DNA from: Pseudanabaena sp. FACHB-2040
GTDB taxonomy: Bacteria; Cyanobacteriota; Cyanobacteriia; Phormidesmidales; Phormidesmidaceae
DNA length: 64,000 nucleotides
Reading direction: 5' to 3'
NCBI RefSeq assembly: GCF_014696715.1
Contig: NZ_JACJQO010000007.1
Location: forward strand, 61,394-125,393
Position 1 is the first letter of the stretch. Each line of letters starts with the position of its first letter. The notes beneath the pieces were generated by a model that was not told where the DNA came from, did not search any database, and saw only the letters and a list, made by a program, of their open reading frames with translations. The position numbers and the translations under genes were made by a program. Shown here piece by piece: positions 34,087 through 43,469 of the stretch.

Positions 34087-35877
34087 TTACCGCTTTGCCA
34101 ACTTCTTAGTGATTTTGCGAAGACGAATGGATTCGGGAGTGACCTCCACCATTTCATCAGGGCCAATATATTCCAGTGCCCGCTCCAGGCTCATATCTAC
34201 AGGAGTTTGAAGCTGCACCAGTTCATCGCCAGTTGCCGCCCGGTGGTTGGTGAGCTGCTTAGTCTTACAGACGTTCAGCTCTAGATCCTGGGCTCGGTTA
34301 TGCTCTCCCACAATCATGCCTCGGTAGACCTTAGTCCCGGGGTTGATGAAGAACACGCCCCGATCCTCGGCGTTCTTCATGGCATAGAAGGTGGAAACGC
34401 CTTCTTCAAAGGAAATCAGCACACCGTTGCGGCGGGTTTCGAGGTCACCGGACATGGGTCGGTAGTCAAGGAAGCTGTGGTTCATGATGCCTTCCCCGCG
34501 GGTCAGACGCATGAACTCGCCCCGGAAGCCAATTAGGCCCCGCGCCGGGATCACAAATTCCAAGGTGGCGCGACCGTCGCCCATCACTCGCATGTCCTGC
34601 ATTTCGCCCCGGCGTTGGCCCAAGCGCTCCATGCAGCCGCCTACTCCATCTTCAGGCACGTCTAGCACCAGCAACTCATAGGGCTCACAGGGATGACCGC
34701 TGACCTCACGGTAGATTACCTGAGGCTGGGATACCTGGAACTCATAGCCCTCCCGGCGCATGGTCTCGATCAGAATGCCTAGGTGAAGTTCACCCCGGCC
34801 CGAAACCGCGAATTTGTCGGGGGAGTCGGTTTCTTCGACCCGCAGCGCCACGTTGGTTTCTAGTTCACGCATCAGCCGATCGCGAATCTGGCGGGAGGTG
34901 ACGAAGCTACCTTCCTGCCCAGCGAAAGGTGAGTCGTTGACGGCAAAGGTCATCTGCAGGGTGGGCTCGTCTACCTTGATGAGGGGTAGGGCCAAAGGCT
35001 CATCGGGGCAAGCGACGGTTTCACCAATGTTGGCGTCGGCAAAGCCTGAGATCGCAACAATGTTTCCAGCAGAAGCTTGCTCAATTTCAATCCGGCGCAG
35101 ACCTTCAAAGCCTAGCAGCTTGGTGATCTTGCCCCTGGTAAGGCTGCCGTCTTCTTTGATCAGCGTAGCCTGCTGACCCATGCGGATGACACCATTGTGA
35201 ATCTTGCCAATCACAATCCGGCCCAGGTACTCAGAATAGTCCAGGGTCGTTACCTGCAGCTGCAGCGGCTTAGCAGGATCGCCAACAGGTGGGGGAACGT
35301 GGTCCAAAATCGCTTCAAAGAGCGGCTGCATGTCACTGCTCTCGTCTTCCACGCTGTTCTTAGCAAACCCAGCTAAGCCGGAGGCAAAGAGATAAGGAAA
35401 CTCGCACTGATCGTCGTCAGCGCCTAGTTCCAGAAACAGATCCAGCACCTTGTCTACGGCACCGAAGGGATCAGCTTGAGGACGGTCAATCTTGTTGACC
35501 ACCACAATCGGCCGCAGGCCTTTTTCCAGCGCCTTCTTCAGCACAAAGCGGGTCTGAGGCATGGGGCCTTCGTTGGCATCGACAATCAAAATACAGCCAT
35601 CAACCATGCCCAGCACCCGCTCAACCTCACCACCAAAGTCGGCGTGGCCAGGGGTGTCTACGATGTTGATCAGCATGTCTCTGTAGCGGACAGCTGTGTT
35701 CTTAGAGAGAATTGTGATGCCACGCTCTCGCTCCAGGTCGTTTGAGTCCATGACGCAGTCAGGAACGTCCTCTCCCTCCCGGAAGATACCGGATTGTTTT
35801 AAGAGTGCATCTACAAGGGTGGTTTTACCGTGGTCAACGTGGGCAATGATTGCAACGTTGCGAATGGGGAGAGTCAT
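34087..35877 (-). CDS. typA: GTP-binding protein TypA/BipA
   Basis: Ribosome-associated translational GTPase (596 residues) needed for growth under stress. G-motifs are all present: [38 protein letters not shown] and the SGLAGF-like G5 region; EF-G-like domains III and V and the BipA-specific C-terminus follow. GTG 35886 precedes ATG 35877 in frame, and the ATG gives the family N-terminus [11 protein letters not shown]. It is monocistronic, with a hairpin after it. Confidence 0.96.
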   Translation of the reverse strand: MTLPIRNVAIIAHVDHGKTTLVDALLKQSGIFREGEDVPDCVMDSNDLERERGITILSKNTAVRYRDMLINIVDTPGHADFGGEVERVLGMVDGCILIVDANEGPMPQTRFVLKKALEKGLRPIVVVNKIDRPQADPFGAVDKVLDLFLELGADDDQCEFPYLFASGLAGFAKNSVEDESSDMQPLFEAILDHVPPPVGDPAKPLQLQVTTLDYSEYLGRIVIGKIHNGVIRMGQQATLIKEDGSLTRGKITKLLGFEGLRRIEIEQASAGNIVAISGFADANIGETVACPDEPLALPLIKVDEPTLQMTFAVNDSPFAGQEGSFVTSRQIRDRLMRELETNVALRVEETDSPDKFAVSGRGELHLGILIETMRREGYEFQVSQPQVIYREVSGHPCEPYELLVLDVPEDGVGGCMERLGQRRGEMQDMRVMGDGRATLEFVIPARGLIGFRGEFMRLTRGEGIMNHSFLDYRPMSGDLETRRNGVLISFEEGVSTFYAMKNAEDRGVFFINPGTKVYRGMIVGEHNRAQDLELNVCKTKQLTNHRAATGDELVQLQTPVDMSLERALEYIGPDEMVEVTPESIRLRKITKKLAKR

Positions 35878-36087
35878 GGTAATCACAGGAGTTTGAGCGT
35901 TGGGAAAGTCTGATTTTTAACTGATAAGAGAAAATTATTGAGCCTTGGCCAGACCTGTAAGAAGTCTTAACAATTGTAGCTTAATTAACCACACGACTGT
36001 GGGTTGTCAGCATAACAGCCTGGCAGCAATTTCCTTTGATTGAAAGGATGCCCAAACTAAATCAGGCGTTACGATGATTAAGGCCAA

Positions 36088-36585
36088 ATGTTGCCTGAAT
36101 GTCACTGCTCAATGCTGCATCCCCCATCGCCCCACAGTTTATTGCCTATTATTGGGTGGCGAGAATGGGTCGCGCTGCCTGAACTGGGGATTACTGGAAT
36201 TAAGGCCAAGATTGACACCGGAGCTAGATCGTCGGCAATTCATGCCTTTGACGTTGAGACGTTTCAATCTCAGGGGCAGAGCATGGTCCGGTTCAAAGTT
36301 CACCCCCTACAGCGGGACAGTGTTTACGTAGTAACGGCAGAAGTGCCTCTCCTAGATGAAAGGGTCGTCCGCGATTCTGGGGGGCATAGCCAGCTGCGCG
36401 CCGTAATCGAAACGCCTGTGGATCTCGATGGTCAGCTCTGGCCCATCGAGCTGACCTTGACCAACCGGGATGTAATGGGCTTTCGGATGCTGCTGGGGCG
36501 GCAGGCGATTCGACACCGTTTCTTGGTAGATTCAGGTCGCTCCTATTTGCAAAGTTCAAAGCGTCTGCACGGACCTAAAGTCTAA
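36088..36585 (+). CDS. RimK-associated retropepsin-like protease
   Basis: A 165-residue protein of the family annotated as ATP-dependent zinc protease or RimB, with a retropepsin-like aspartyl active site KIDTGARSSAIHAF near residue 40 (DTGA). The core starts at IIGWREWVALPELGI; the first ~20 residues are not conserved, so the true start may be a later codon. It ends 15 bases before rimK, and in other bacteria such proteins are linked to RimK-mediated polyglutamylation, a plausible trimming protease. Name and activity remain inference. Confidence 0.85.
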   Translation: MLPECHCSMLHPPSPHSLLPIIGWREWVALPELGITGIKAKIDTGARSSAIHAFDVETFQSQGQSMVRFKVHPLQRDSVYVVTAEVPLLDERVVRDSGGHSQLRAVIETPVDLDGQLWPIELTLTNRDVMGFRMLLGRQAIRHRFLVDSGRSYLQSSKRLHGPKV

Positions 36586-36600
36586 GAATTTCCCATCAAT

Positions 36601-37515
36601 ATGAAAATTGCTATTCTCTCAAGAGATCAGACGCTGTACTCAACTCGGCGGCTGAAGGAAGCCGGGGAGGGCCGAGGGCATGACATGCAGGTGATTGACC
36701 ACCTGCGCTGCTACATGAACATTACCTCCCACAAACCAATCGTGATGTACCAGGGCAAGCCGCTGGAAGACATGGATGCAGTGATCCCACGCATCGGAGC
36801 CTCGAATACATTTTATGGAACGGCGGTCGTGCGCCAGTTTGAGGTGATGGGAGTGTTTACGGCCAACGAATCTCAGGCGATCTCGCGTGCTCGGGACAAG
36901 TTGCGCTGTCTACAAATCCTGGCGCGTCAAGGGATCGGTCTGCCGGTTACAGGCTTTGCCCACTCAACCAAGGATATTGAGGGCCTGATTGACATCGTTG
37001 GTGGGGCTCCCCTGGTGATCAAGCTGCTGGAAGGAACCCAGGGCATTGGTGTGGTGCTGGCCGAGACTCAGCAGGCTGCTAAGTCTGTGATTGAGGCGTT
37101 TAGAGGACTAGACGCCAATATTCTGGTGCAGGAATTTATTAAGGAAGCGGGTGGCGCAGACATTCGCTGCTTTGTGATTGGTGAAAAAGTGGTGGCGGCA
37201 ATGAAGCGCCAGGGAGGGGCGGGCGAATTTCGCTCCAACCTGCATCGAGGGGGGACTGCCAGCAAGATCCGCCTGACTCCAGAGGAACGCAGCACTGCGA
37301 TTCGGGCGGCCAAGGCAATGGGGCTGCGGGTCGCTGGAGTGGATTTGCTGCGCTCAAACCACGGCCCAGTAGTGATGGAGGTTAACTCTTCTCCTGGCCT
37401 AGAGGGTATCGAGACGGCTACAGGTATTGATGTGGCGGCCAAGATTATCGAGTTTATTGAGAAGAATACTGGTCCCAATAAGCCGGAGAAGGGGCGCGAT
37501 CGCATCAAATACTAA
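36601..37515 (+). CDS. rimK: RimK-type alpha-L-glutamate ligase
   Basis: ATP-grasp ligase of 304 residues that adds glutamate residues to a protein C-terminus (ribosomal protein S6 in Escherichia coli) or makes poly-glutamate. ATP-grasp features are [19 protein letters not shown], the [20 protein letters not shown] strand and the metal-binding [15 protein letters not shown]. The length matches RimK. It follows the retropepsin-like gene by 15 bases, so the two are cotranscribed. The glutamate acceptor in cyanobacteria is not evident from sequence. Confidence 0.93.
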   Translation: MKIAILSRDQTLYSTRRLKEAGEGRGHDMQVIDHLRCYMNITSHKPIVMYQGKPLEDMDAVIPRIGASNTFYGTAVVRQFEVMGVFTANESQAISRARDKLRCLQILARQGIGLPVTGFAHSTKDIEGLIDIVGGAPLVIKLLEGTQGIGVVLAETQQAAKSVIEAFRGLDANILVQEFIKEAGGADIRCFVIGEKVVAAMKRQGGAGEFRSNLHRGGTASKIRLTPEERSTAIRAAKAMGLRVAGVDLLRSNHGPVVMEVNSSPGLEGIETATGIDVAAKIIEFIEKNTGPNKPEKGRDRIKY

Positions 37516-37607
37516 TCCCTGAATACCGAGCAAAATCACAAGGACTACCGGCGTCACAATCTTGACAAAGTAGAGCCACTCTCCTGTCACAAGGGCTGTT
37601 TATCTTG

Positions 37608-38864
37608 ATGAATACATCAGCCAAAGTCATTGCAGAGGTGAGTCGAATGGTCAAACCTGTGTCACGGGATTCGCGTACCAACCGCTTCAGTAAGGTCGGG
37701 AAATCCCTGGCATTAGTCATGTTAGGGGCTGGGGTAGCGACCGCCAGCACCGAAGGGGTACGCGTGTTCAACAGCCAGAAGGCTCCCGAGTCTCAAAACC
37801 AGCCTGCGGCAGTCGAAGCCGTATTTCCAGGTCAGGGGCTGCTGAACCGAGAAACCCCTGCTCCGGTTCAGAACAGCACACCGATTGTTCCCGAAGACTC
37901 TAATTTTATTGCCAGTATCGTTAACCAGGTTGGGCCTGCCGTAGTACGAATCGACGCTGCCCGCACTGTGCGAGGGGGCCGCTTGTCTGCGTCGCCGTCA
38001 GGGCAAGTCGAGCGAGGTACAGGTTCAGGCTTCATCACCACAGCTGACGGTCAAATCATTACTAATGCCCACGTTATTGATGGGGCCGACACTGTGCAGG
38101 TGACCCTGAAAGATGGTCGTCAGCTAGATGGTCGGGTGCTGGGCACAGACCCAGTCACTGACGTAGCAGTTATCAAGATCGATGCCAATGATTTACCGGT
38201 CGTGCGCTTCAGCAACTCTGATGCGCTGCAGCCAGGAGAATGGGCGATCGCAATTGGCAACCCTCTAGGCCTAGACAACACTGTTACTGCGGGCATCATT
38301 AGTGCTACTGGGCGCTCCAGCAACCAGGTTGGCGTACCCGACAAGCGCGTAGAGTTTATCCAGACTGATGCAGCTATTAATCCTGGTAACTCTGGCGGCC
38401 CCCTGCTGAACGTTCGCGGTGAAGTGATTGGGGTCAACACAGCCATTTTGAGTGGAGCCCAGGGTTTAGGGTTCGCCATTCCCATCAATACAGTTCAGCG
38501 CATTGCCGATCAGCTCGCTGCCAACGGTAAGGTAGACCACCCCTACCTAGGCGTTCAGATGCTGACGCTGTCACCCCAAACTAAGGAAGATCTCAACCGC
38601 AACCCCAACAGCAATCTCACAGTCAGCGAAGACAAAGGGGTACTGATTGCTCAGGTAGTTCCGAATTCTCCTGCGGCTCGGGCAGGGCTCAGAGCGGGTG
38701 ATGTTATCCGCAGCATTGAGGGACAGGCGGTTACTGAAAGTGCTCAAGTGCAACGAGCTGTTGAAGCCTCTCAAGTTGGGCAACCCCTCTCCCTAGAGAT
38801 TTTGCGGAGCGGGCAGCAACAGACCGTAAGCCTGCGGCCTGCAGCCCTGCCTGCTGCCCAATAA
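37608..38864 (+). CDS. HtrA/Deg-type serine protease
   Basis: A 418-residue periplasmic or thylakoid-lumen protease with an N-terminal hydrophobic anchor (about 33-55), a trypsin-like domain and one PDZ domain (about 320-410, GVLIAQVVPNSPAARAGLRAGDVI). The catalytic triad is ITNAHVID (His), VTDVAVIKID (Asp) and NPGNSGGPLLN (Ser). A single PDZ and the length fit the cyanobacterial HhoA/HhoB/HtrA group; which one cannot be decided. TTG 37605 directly precedes ATG 37608 and I use the ATG. Confidence 0.94.
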   Translation: MNTSAKVIAEVSRMVKPVSRDSRTNRFSKVGKSLALVMLGAGVATASTEGVRVFNSQKAPESQNQPAAVEAVFPGQGLLNRETPAPVQNSTPIVPEDSNFIASIVNQVGPAVVRIDAARTVRGGRLSASPSGQVERGTGSGFITTADGQIITNAHVIDGADTVQVTLKDGRQLDGRVLGTDPVTDVAVIKIDANDLPVVRFSNSDALQPGEWAIAIGNPLGLDNTVTAGIISATGRSSNQVGVPDKRVEFIQTDAAINPGNSGGPLLNVRGEVIGVNTAILSGAQGLGFAIPINTVQRIADQLAANGKVDHPYLGVQMLTLSPQTKEDLNRNPNSNLTVSEDKGVLIAQVVPNSPAARAGLRAGDVIRSIEGQAVTESAQVQRAVEASQVGQPLSLEILRSGQQQTVSLRPAALPAAQ

Positions 38865-39028
38865 ACCAAGTTTGACTGGAGTTCCTTTAAGTTCAGTGAA
38901 GCCGTAGCGTTGCTGCGGCTCTTTTCTTGATCGGTTTTGCTTAGCAAACAATCCTTGCAAAATCGCTTGATCCAGGCAGTTGATCCTTAGCATTAAAGAC
39001 ATCCATCGCAAGACCGCCGGGGGCTGCC
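38865..39028. other. Intergenic part with terminator
   Basis: Besides the terminator at 38900-38926 this stretch shows nothing else that I recognise. Together with the uncertain small frame at 39029-39199 and the 125 bases after it, it forms a 460-base gap between the HtrA and HIT genes. Confidence 0.5.
38900..38926 (+). terminator. Terminator after the HtrA gene
   Basis: AGCCGTAGC pairs with GCTGCGGCT (38900-38908 and 38912-38920, one T-G pair) around a GTT loop and is followed by CTTTTC, 35 bases after the stop codon. Confidence 0.8.
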
Positions 39029-39199
39029 ATGAATCGTAATCCTTCACCGTTGCCGCTTCCTATTTCTATTCAAGAAAGCAGTCCTCCAGAGTTGCCCAAG
39101 GAAGCTGCGGCTCATGCAATCCACAGGTCTTCCCGAAAGGTCGTTCCTTTAATGAGGAAGCAGATTGGCTATTGGGAGGATTTGCTGGGAGATGGTTAG
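39029..39199 (+). CDS. Possible small protein of 56 residues
   Basis: An ATG frame of 56 codons with a proline-rich N-terminus (NPSPLPLPISIQESSPPELP) and a basic then aromatic C-terminus (RSSRKVVPLMRKQIGYWEDLLG). The C-terminal pattern looks like a real short helix and not random sequence. There is no strong ribosome site. I do not recognise it; it may be a lineage-specific protein or chance. Confidence 0.4.
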   Translation: MNRNPSPLPLPISIQESSPPELPKEAAAHAIHRSSRKVVPLMRKQIGYWEDLLGDG

Positions 39200-39312
39200 G
39201 GCAGAGGGTAGAAGGCAGAAGATTCCAAAGTTCCCTTATCTCCGTTAACCTCCCAACTTCCCCAACTCTCGAACTCCTGACCCAGTAAAATAACGAAGAC
39301 CCAATCCCTTAG

Positions 39313-39672
<360 letters not shown>

Positions 39673-39821
39673 CTATTTACTTTTGTTCAATGAATTAAAG
39701 CTTTGTGTCTTAGGGTTGGGTTTAAGCCTCAAGAAACTTTATTTTATTCTCAGGTGAGTAACCATAAATTCATTCCTGTTATTCATCTGATTGACTGTTT
39801 ATTCATTTGGCAATCATCACT

Positions 39822-40904
39822 ATGACTACTTCCCTTCGTACCCGCGACAGTGTGGGCGCATGGGAGCGGTTTTGCCAGTGGGTGACCAGCACCGACAACC
39901 GCCTTTATGTAGGCTGGTTTGGTGTGCTGATGATTCCCACACTGCTTTCCGCTACTGTGTGCTTCGTTATTGCCTTTATCGGTGCTCCCGCTGTAGACAT
40001 CGACGGTATCCGTGAGCCTGTTGCTGGCTCTCTGATGTACGGCAACAACATCATCTCTGGTGCTGTTGTGCCTTCTTCTAACGCCATCGGCCTGCACTTC
40101 TACCCCATCTGGGAAGCGGCTTCGATGGATGAGTGGCTCTACAACGGTGGCCCTTACCAACTGATCATCTTCCACTTCCTCATCGGCATCTTTGCTTACA
40201 TGGGGCGTCAGTGGGAACTGAGCTACCGCCTCGGCATGCGCCCCTGGATCTGCGTTGCTTACAGCGCACCTCTGGCGGCTGCAACCTCTGTCTTCCTGAT
40301 CTATCCTCTGGGTCAAGGCTCCTTCTCTGACGGCATGCCTCTAGGTATCTCGGGCACCTTCAACTTCATGCTCGTGTTCCAGGCTGAGCACAACATTCTG
40401 ATGCACCCCTTCCATATGCTGGGTGTGGCAGCAGTCTTCGGCGGCTCTCTGTTCTCCGCGATGCACGGTTCTTTGGTGACTTCTTCTCTGGTGCGTGAGA
40501 CCACCGAGACTGAGTCTCAGAACTACGGCTACAAGTTCGGTCAAGAAGAAGAGACCTACAACATCGTTGCAGCCCACGGCTACTTCGGTCGTTTGATCTT
40601 CCAATACGCTTCTTTCAACAACAGCCGTTCTCTGCACTTCTTCTTAGGTGCATGGCCGGTTGTTGGCATCTGGTTTACTGCCTTGGGCATCAGCACGATG
40701 GCGTTCAACCTGAACGGGTTCAACTTCAACCAGTCCGTGCTTGACTCACAGGGTCGTGTGATTGCCACCTGGGCTGACGTGATCAACCGGGCCAACCTGG
40801 GTATGGAAGTGATGCACGAGCGTAATGCTCACAACTTCCCCCTTGACCTGGCTGCTGGTGAGCCCACCCCTGTGGCGTTAACTGCTCCTGTCATCAACGG
40901 TTAA
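39822..40904 (+). CDS. psbA: Photosystem II D1 protein
   Basis: Reaction-centre subunit of photosystem II, 360-residue precursor in the thylakoid membrane. The frame opens at TTG 39807 but the D1 N-terminus [10 protein letters not shown] begins at ATG 39822. Five helices, Mn-cluster and cofactor residues lie in family positions, including [11 protein letters not shown] and [12 protein letters not shown]. The C-terminal 16-residue extension after Ala344 is intact. Residue 130 is Gln (YMGRQWELS), the form associated with D1 variants made in moderate light. Other psbA copies are not in this window. A strong terminator follows. Confidence 0.99.
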   Translation: MTTSLRTRDSVGAWERFCQWVTSTDNRLYVGWFGVLMIPTLLSATVCFVIAFIGAPAVDIDGIREPVAGSLMYGNNIISGAVVPSSNAIGLHFYPIWEAASMDEWLYNGGPYQLIIFHFLIGIFAYMGRQWELSYRLGMRPWICVAYSAPLAAATSVFLIYPLGQGSFSDGMPLGISGTFNFMLVFQAEHNILMHPFHMLGVAAVFGGSLFSAMHGSLVTSSLVRETTETESQNYGYKFGQEEETYNIVAAHGYFGRLIFQYASFNNSRSLHFFLGAWPVVGIWFTALGISTMAFNLNGFNFNQSVLDSQGRVIATWADVINRANLGMEVMHERNAHNFPLDLAAGEPTPVALTAPVING

Positions 40905-40928
40905 TCTAAGGATTAATCCTTGAAAGAA

Positions 40929-40956
40929 AAGCGTCCTCAAGAGGGGGCGCTTTTTT
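40929..40956 (+). terminator. Terminator after psbA
   Basis: AAGCGTCCTC pairs with GGGGGCGCTT (40929-40938 and 40943-40952, two wobble pairs) around AAGA, followed by TTTTTT, 25 bases after the stop codon. Confidence 0.92.
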
Positions 40957-41030
40957 ATTGGCAAGTTTCCGAGGATAGTCGGTGAAAGCCCAGGAATGCA
41001 CCCTACATCCCTGGGCTATTAGGCTGAGGG

Positions 41031-41276
41031 CTACTCAATCATCAGGTGTTTGATCAAAACCACCATCCACTGGCAGTCTTTGCCGCTGGGGATGGGGTCG
41101 CTCCACTCATTGGGGTCTGCGTAGTGCAGGGTATGGAGATACTTGGTCATGCGGTCGAGGGCTTCGAGGCTGCCGTACAGTACGTTGGTGACTTTCTGGC
41201 GGTTGGGTTTGGCCTTGCTCGATTGGGCAGGCGGAACGGTGGGCGGTTGAGCGCCCATTTCGGTTGATTGAAACAT
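41031..41276 (-). CDS. Small hypothetical protein with structured leader
   Basis: An 81-residue protein with a proline-rich disordered N-terminus (to about residue 28) and a folded-looking core VTNVLYGSLEALDRMTKYLHTLHYADPNEWS, ending KDCQWMVVLIKHLM. I do not recognise a domain, but composition and segment order look like a genuine conserved protein. ATG 41276 is five bases from a long hairpin in its own leader. It is convergent with psbA, whose terminator lies between them. Confidence 0.65.
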   Translation of the reverse strand: MFQSTEMGAQPPTVPPAQSSKAKPNRQKVTNVLYGSLEALDRMTKYLHTLHYADPNEWSDPIPSGKDCQWMVVLIKHLMIE

Positions 41277-41706
41277 GGTGGTTCTGGGTTCCTATTGCGA
41301 TGTGGATGTAGGAAACCAGAACTCACTTTCCTAGCAGCCCCGTCGGTGTGTGCGGTCGGGGCGGCTGGGGAGGTAAACTAACCTCCAAGCCTCCGAACTG
41401 CTTAGGTCAGCTTCGGGGGACTAGTCGCCTGTTTGTGCTGGTAACACTTGCAGGCGGCGCTAAGTCGATGAGTTCCGGGATCGGCTGCCAGTCGCGACAG
41501 CTTAATGAATGAGAATACGGTGTGCGCTCAGCAAACGTCAACCGTATAGAGGGATTTTTTTGAGCTGGGGGAGCAGCGAGAGCGCAGGACAAAACTCCCA
41601 ATCACTACTTACCTTGCTCGAAAGGCTTTCACAAAGCTCCGGCTTATACAATGGCATAAACAGATGATGGATAAGTTCAGAGTCAGGGGTGTTTATCCAT
41701 TAAAAG
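41277..41706. other. Gene-free leader and junction region
   Basis: The left part carries three hairpins that belong to the leader of the minus-strand gene (41281-41456). The rest holds a 64-codon minus-strand frame without features of a gene, which is not called. From about 41640 the composition becomes more AT-rich, marking the left edge of the accessory segment. Confidence 0.5.
41281..41456 (-). promoter_or_regulatory. Leader with three hairpins
   Basis: On the minus strand three stems lie in series: TAGGAAACCAGAAC with GTTCTGGGTTCCTA (41309-41322 and 41281-41294, one mismatch), CGGGGC with GCCCCG (41357-41362 and 41337-41342), and CAGGCG with CGCCTG (41451-41456 and 41426-41431). The first contains an AGGA-like ribosome site just before ATG 41276, so folding could block translation. 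Confidence 0.45.
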
Positions 41707-41826
41707 CGCCGGATAATGCCCCTAATCCTCAGAATTAGACATCAAAACTGCTGAATGACACCTCGAATAAGCAGAATTAGGCATCAAATGTTCTATTTAA
41801 CTCCTTAAAACTAGGGCGTTATCCAG
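41707..41826. repeat. Imperfect inverted repeat left of the AlbA-domain gene
   Basis: GCCGGATAATGCCCCTA near 41708-41724 is the near-complement of TAGGGCGTTATCCAGC near 41813-41828 (one extra base, two transitions). Inside are two copies of CAGAATTAG(A/G)CATCAAA at 41730-41746 and 41772-41788, 42 bases apart; the second ends in ATTAGGCATC, close to an integron core site. The size of about 120 bases would suit an attC-like element. Confidence 0.4.
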
Positions 41827-41928
41827 CAGATCTGACGCTCAATTACTAGTTCGACGTACACTCTTAGGATACGAATCAACCCTGTAAGCTGACACAGAAA
41901 CTAATTCCTGAGAAGCAAAATCAATTAA

Positions 41929-43095
41929 ATGAAAACTCAGCTACTTGAAAGCCTGCTTTACGAAGAAGAAAGCCCAACGCTTGACTTTAAAAAAGAGCAA
42001 TATCCATTCTCGAAGGCAACTGAGGAAGAGAAGTCTGAACTTGTTAAGGACATTTTAGGATTCGCGAATGCATGGCGAAGATCCGAGGCGTACATCTTGA
42101 TTGGAGTAGAGGAAATACGCGGAGGGAAAAGTAAAGTAATAGGAATACAAAATCATCTCGATGATCACACACTTCAGCAATTTATTAACAGCCTCAGTAA
42201 TCAGCCAGTTCAGTTTCATTACGAAGCTGTAGCTATTGAGGGCGAGCAAGTAGGTGTTATTCGAATTGAGCAACAGACAAGACCAATATATCTTAAGAAG
42301 AAATATGGAAAGCTGGATAAAGAGCGAGTCTACGTGAGGAGAGGGAGCTCAACCGATCCAACAAAACCGGCTACTTTGGAAGAAATTGCACAAATGAGGG
42401 TGGAACCTCAAGAGATTGACGCTAATCTTTCGGTTGTATTTTCAAACCCAGATACTGGGAAACTAATTGGCTCACACTTATCAATTAAAGCTGAATTATA
42501 CAACTTGCCGTCATCTCATAGCATTCCATCTTTGCCTGATCCGCCCAAAAATCCCTATGGACTTGATCTAATATCAAGCTATAGAACAAATCATCAATAT
42601 TATCGTGAGTTAGCTCACTATATCTACATATACAAGCTATTCCGTCCGGCCCAACTATCTATCTCAAATATTGGGCGTGTCGCTGCACGGAATGTTAGAG
42701 TCGAGTTTTCAATTAACTCTTTAATGCAGATAGATTTGGTTGAAAAGGAAGAGCTTCCTAAAATGCCAGAAAAGCAATCTTTAGGACCTGATCTAAGTGG
42801 AATGAGGTTTAACAGACCTCAAACACCAGGTAGTGTGTGCGTCAATCAAACTGCTGGCCGATTAACTGTTGAGATTGATTGTGGAGATTTACAGCCAGGA
42901 AGGAGAGTATTCTCTGATGTCTTCTACATTGGCAAGGAAACCGAAAATCGCGATAATCTTATTGGAGCAGTTTATGCCGACAATCTTCCTTGCCCCTCTG
43001 AGTTGACTCTTACAATATCTGCTTCACTAAGCGAGTCTTCTCTGACAGTAGAAGATTTGATATCTATGGGACAGACTAAATTTTTCAAAATCTAG
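41929..43095 (+). CDS. AlbA_2/Schlafen-domain protein, probably acquired
   Basis: A 388-residue protein. The N-terminal ~155 residues match the AlbA_2 (Schlafen group) domain: ESPTLDFKKEQY, LVKDILGFANAWRRSEAYILIGVEE, the conserved RVYVRRGSSTDPTKPATLEEIAQM end and the TLDFK acid-lysine start. The C-terminal half (about 160-388) is a beta-rich region without a recognised domain. The gene is visibly AT-richer than its neighbours, uses different codons (AGA, ATA, TTA), and contains no HIP1 octamer. Related proteins occur in transcription control and phage defence; the role here is unknown. An attC-like palindrome begins 13 bases after its stop. Confidence 0.85.
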   Translation: MKTQLLESLLYEEESPTLDFKKEQYPFSKATEEEKSELVKDILGFANAWRRSEAYILIGVEEIRGGKSKVIGIQNHLDDHTLQQFINSLSNQPVQFHYEAVAIEGEQVGVIRIEQQTRPIYLKKKYGKLDKERVYVRRGSSTDPTKPATLEEIAQMRVEPQEIDANLSVVFSNPDTGKLIGSHLSIKAELYNLPSSHSIPSLPDPPKNPYGLDLISSYRTNHQYYRELAHYIYIYKLFRPAQLSISNIGRVAARNVRVEFSINSLMQIDLVEKEELPKMPEKQSLGPDLSGMRFNRPQTPGSVCVNQTAGRLTVEIDCGDLQPGRRVFSDVFYIGKETENRDNLIGAVYADNLPCPSELTLTISASLSESSLTVEDLISMGQTKFFKI

Positions 43096-43469
43096 AGTCA
43101 GACCAACGTTGAACAATGCCCATGCACTTGACCGTTGAAAGACGTCGCTTGTATGCAAGATTTATCTGCGGCAGGTGATGGGTAATGTTAGGCTGCCCGA
43201 CTCCTGGTTGTGACCTGACCGAAAGTTTATTGACTATTGTTTAGGGTTAAGTTCGTTTGAACTTGCCAGTGGTACTGGGCTTTGGCTAATGAATCTTCAA
43301 TTTCATGTCAATGTTGAAAGCAACGACCAGAGCCTACAGGTTCTGCTTTGAAGGAAGAGTACAGCTGAATTGAAAAGCTACTCTATATTGATCACGACGC
43401 CAGTTATGGCATTTACGGTTGCGATCGCACCAAGCCCGTCTCAACTAGACCAACCGAATAGGGTTTTGG
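43096..43469. other. Gene-free stretch after the accessory gene
   Basis: No protein-coding frame of interest. It contains the attC-like element (43108-43193), small perfect hairpins AAGTTC-GTTT-GAACTT (43249-43264) and CCAGT-GGT-ACTGG (43266-43278), and a HIP1 octamer near 43421-43428 where composition returns to normal. Confidence 0.5.
43108..43193 (+). repeat. attC-like recombination site candidate
   Basis: GTTGAAC (43108-43114) and GTTAGGC (43187-43193) sit at the two ends of an 86-base imperfect palindrome. GTTAGGC fits the integron core GTTRRRY; the other end fits all but one position of RYYYAAC. Next to them CCCATGCACTTGACCG and CGGCAGGTGATGGG are complementary with two unpaired bases (G and A) on one side, like extrahelical bases of attC. 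It directly follows the foreign-looking gene. Confidence 0.45.

Noticed and set aside
41407..41601. 64-codon minus-strand frame between the small gene and the AlbA gene
   Set aside because: No domain, no ribosome site, and it includes one of the leader hairpins.
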